This document shows, piece by piece, positions 62,131-64,000 of a stretch of 64,000 nt of DNA. Within the stretch, counting starts at the first letter, position 1. Each line of letters opens with the position of its first letter. The stretch is from Nesterenkonia sp. Act20 (GTDB lineage Bacteria > Actinomycetota > Actinomycetes > Actinomycetales > Micrococcaceae). The stretch is taken from positions 1,054,001-1,118,000 of the forward strand of contig NZ_JADPQH010000001.1 in the NCBI RefSeq assembly GCF_019173455.1. The letters run 5' to 3'. Below the pieces are notes generated by a model, which saw only the letters and a program-made list of their open reading frames with translations, was not told the DNA's origin and did no database searches. A program made the position numbers and the translations under genes.

Positions 62131-62832
62131 ATGTCTGCCAGCCCTGCAGGTCAACAACATTCGCCGACACCGTCCGAGACGCAGGAGGCGATCACGATGC
62201 TGAGGTCACTCCTCGATGCCGACCCGCTCCTGCGCGGTCGGACCACAGTCATCCCGGCGCCACGGACCATGGGACCCTGGGCGACCGAGCCGTCCGACCA
62301 GGACGGCGTCAGGTACCGACTGCGGCGTGAAGACGAAGTGCCGGCCCTCCTCCGACGACTCCGTGGCGCCCCTCGGGGAGAGCCTCAGCCATCGAGCCCT
62401 ACTGAGCCGCCGACGACCCTGGCTACCTTTCGGGAGGAGCGGCGCCAGATCTGCGCCATCTCCAGAATCGTGTGTCAGGTGACCAGCGAGGTGCTTCTGG
62501 GGCTTCGACCCGCGACCCAGTTGAGTCGCTGGATGGATCTCGAAGTCCAGCAGAAGGTGCAGGAGCGTGCTGCGGTGCTGGCGGAGGCGCGCCGGAGCCC
62601 TACGCACAGACGCACCCCCGCATCACCACCTGAGCGAGCTGCGGCTGACCGTGGCGCAAGGGTGCCACGACCCCAGCCGCTGCGGTTCGGCACGGTCCGC
62701 GCCCAACGCGCAGCCCGGGGTGCGTGGGAGGTCTCAGTGGTGTTCGGGGACGCCACACGCATCCGTGCCTGCGCCATGCGCCTGGAGGCGCACCGCCGTC
62801 GCTGGCGCGTGGTCGCCATGGAACTCGGCTGA
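62131..62832 (+). CDS. Rv3235 family protein
   Basis: A 233-residue Ala/Arg/Pro-rich protein. The N-terminal 100 residues are largely disordered. The Rv3235-type domain follows: REERRQICAISRIVCQVTSEVLLGLRPATQLSRWMDLEV (parts: CAISRIVCQVTSEVLLG, RPATQLSRWMD) near 102-140, and the C-terminal strand set WEVSVVFGDATRIRACAMRLEA (parts) with RRWRVVAMELG at the end. Members sit next to secA in actinobacteria, as here. Function unknown; a link to secretion is inference from position. Confidence 0.85.
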   Translation: MSASPAGQQHSPTPSETQEAITMLRSLLDADPLLRGRTTVIPAPRTMGPWATEPSDQDGVRYRLRREDEVPALLRRLRGAPRGEPQPSSPTEPPTTLATFREERRQICAISRIVCQVTSEVLLGLRPATQLSRWMDLEVQQKVQERAAVLAEARRSPTHRRTPASPPERAAADRGARVPRPQPLRFGTVRAQRAARGAWEVSVVFGDATRIRACAMRLEAHRRRWRVVAMELG

Positions 62833-62864
62833 GCGGACGAGACGACCGGAGTCAGCTGCGAGGA

Positions 62865-64000
62865 TCAGCCCTGGGTCGAGGTCGTGTCCTGCAGGCCGGG
62901 AACCCGAAGTCGCTTGCCCGCGGCGAACATGCGGCCATCCTTGACGCCGGGCAGGTTCGGCGCCTTCGTCACCGGTGCTGCTGCGGTGACCTCGGCACTG
63001 AAGAGCAGCCGGACCGAATCTTCCCGGACGCTGTCAGCCATGGTCTGGAAGAGCAGAAAGCCCTCGCGCTGGTACTCGACCAGCGGATCGCGCTGCGCCA
63101 TCGAGCGCAGACCGATGCCTGACTTGAGGTAGTCCATCTCGTAGAGATGCTCCTGCCACTTCTCGTCGATGACGGTCAGCAGCACTCGGCGCTCGAGCTG
63201 GCGAATGGCGTTCTCGCCGATCTCCTGGGCCTTCTTCTCATAGGCGATCTTGGCGTCGGAGATGAGCTCACGCTTGAGCATCTTCACGCTGAGCTGATCG
63301 ATTCCGCCGGCCTCCTCGACCAGGTCCTCGATGCTCAGTGACACCGGGTACAGGGACTTCAACTCTTCCCAGAGCGTCTCGAGGTCCCAGTCCTCGGAAG
63401 AGTTGGCCGTGGTCTTCTCCTCGACCATGAGGGTCACGGCGTCCTCGATGAAGTGTTGGACCTTCTCGTGGACGTCGTCGCCCTCGAGGATGCGGCGGCG
63501 ATCCGAGTAGATCGCCTGACGCTGGCGGTTCATCACGTCGTCGTACTTGAGCACGTTCTTGCGCGTCTCGGTGTTCTGCCCCTCGCGCTGCTGCTGGGCA
63601 TTGGCGATCGCCGAGGACACGAACTTGTGCTCCACCGGGATCTCATCGTCCATCGCCTTGGAGTTCATGATGCGGGCGGCAGCCGCCTGGTTGAACAGGC
63701 GCATCAGATCATCGGTGAGCGAGATGTAGAAACGTGACTCGCCGGGATCACCCTGGCGGCCGGAGCGACCACGCAGCTGATTGTCGATGCGGCGCGACTG
63801 GTGGCGCTCAGTGCCGAGCACGTAGAGTCCGCCCAGCTCGCGGACCTGATCGCCGTCGGCCTTGGTCTCGGCCTTGGCCTTGTCGAAGACTTCGTCCCAC
63901 TTGGCCTCGTAGGCCTCGGCGTCCTCCACCGGGTCCAGACCCAGCTTCTCCATCTCACGGACCGCGTTGAACTCGGCGTTGCCGCCGAGCATGATGTCGG
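62865..64000 (-). CDS. secA: Preprotein translocase ATPase SecA, C-terminal part (cut by window edge)
   Basis: 378 codons of SecA, which drives protein export through SecYEG. The first visible block is [10 protein letters not shown], then the second nucleotide-binding half with [30 protein letters not shown] (parts: [25 protein letters not shown]), the helical scaffold ([16 protein letters not shown]), and helical wing/IRA region with [21 protein letters not shown] (parts). The usual C-terminal zinc-binding CxCxSG motif is absent; it ends [12 protein letters not shown]. The N-terminal half lies beyond the right edge. Confidence 0.97.
   Translation of the reverse strand, partial: DIMLGGNAEFNAVREMEKLGLDPVEDAEAYEAKWDEVFDKAKAETKADGDQVRELGGLYVLGTERHQSRRIDNQLRGRSGRQGDPGESRFYISLTDDLMRLFNQAAAARIMNSKAMDDEIPVEHKFVSSAIANAQQQREGQNTETRKNVLKYDDVMNRQRQAIYSDRRRILEGDDVHEKVQHFIEDAVTLMVEEKTTANSSEDWDLETLWEELKSLYPVSLSIEDLVEEAGGIDQLSVKMLKRELISDAKIAYEKKAQEIGENAIRQLERRVLLTVIDEKWQEHLYEMDYLKSGIGLRSMAQRDPLVEYQREGFLLFQTMADSVREDSVRLLFSAEVTAAAPVTKAPNLPGVKDGRMFAAGKRLRVPGLQDTTSTQG

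Overview
The window is high-GC DNA, densely coded on both strands, from an actinobacterium. The best match is the Micrococcaceae, and it looks like a Nesterenkonia-type salt- and alkali-tolerant member. The clues are WhiB1 beside a PdtaS-like kinase, actinobacterial DapD/DapC/DapE, the large 180-kDa NAD-glutamate dehydrogenase, a seven-subunit-type Mnh/Mrp Na+/H+ antiporter operon with a fused MnhAB, an ectoine hydroxylase, and an Rv3235-type gene next to secA. The genus is an inference; no 16S rRNA gene is present.

Layout. 1-3.4 kb: end of a siderophore-interacting reductase, hsp20 under a HAIR-like operator, purU, tRNA-Asn, a LOG-type nucleosidase and a YpeA-type acetyltransferase. 3.4-11 kb: lysine/diaminopimelate genes (dapE, dapD, dapC) with an SDR, citrate synthase, the 7Fe ferredoxin fdxA and a membrane protein. 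11-19 kb: typA and a complete peptide/nickel-type ABC importer (binding protein, two permeases, two ATPases). 19.5-27.3 kb: YihY and mnhGFEDC-A(B). 27.3-34.2 kb: Cu/Zn superoxide dismutase, a CDF metal exporter, an amidohydrolase remnant, acylphosphatase, ectoine hydroxylase, an S9 peptidase, a Tag-type glycosylase and an RNHCP zinc protein. 34.2-37.5 kb: SpoU methyltransferase, infC-rpmI-rplT and DUF1844.

37.6-50 kb is the most unusual part. Six head-to-tail genes with overlapping stop/start codons encode three glycosyltransferases, an exporter-type ABC protein and two APH-like kinases. They are followed by a secreted Pro/Ala-rich protein, a divergent OmpR-type two-component system and a third APH-like kinase. 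ATGAGAG/TCTCAT heptamers lie in front of the operon (five copies, 11-bp phased), in front of the secreted protein, and between the kinase operon and the third APH gene. I propose that this is one regulated envelope-glycan or glycoside assembly/export system of unknown product.

50-64 kb: a small membrane protein, whiB1 (with a CRP-like site) convergent with the PdtaS-like kinase, the giant NAD-GDH, a CpaE/MinD-like ATPase gene broken by an in-frame amber codon, a SAF-domain protein, a BldC/excisionase-like HTH protein, an unknown protein, a LysM protein, an Rv3235-family protein and the C-terminal part of SecA running off the right edge.

Other points: infC appears to start at a rare AUC codon; mnhA appears to be coupled to an 18-codon leader ORF; and two copies of a dispersed imperfect hairpin lie between convergent genes, one flanked by a 17-bp tandem repeat. 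No CRISPR array, insertion sequence or prophage was seen.
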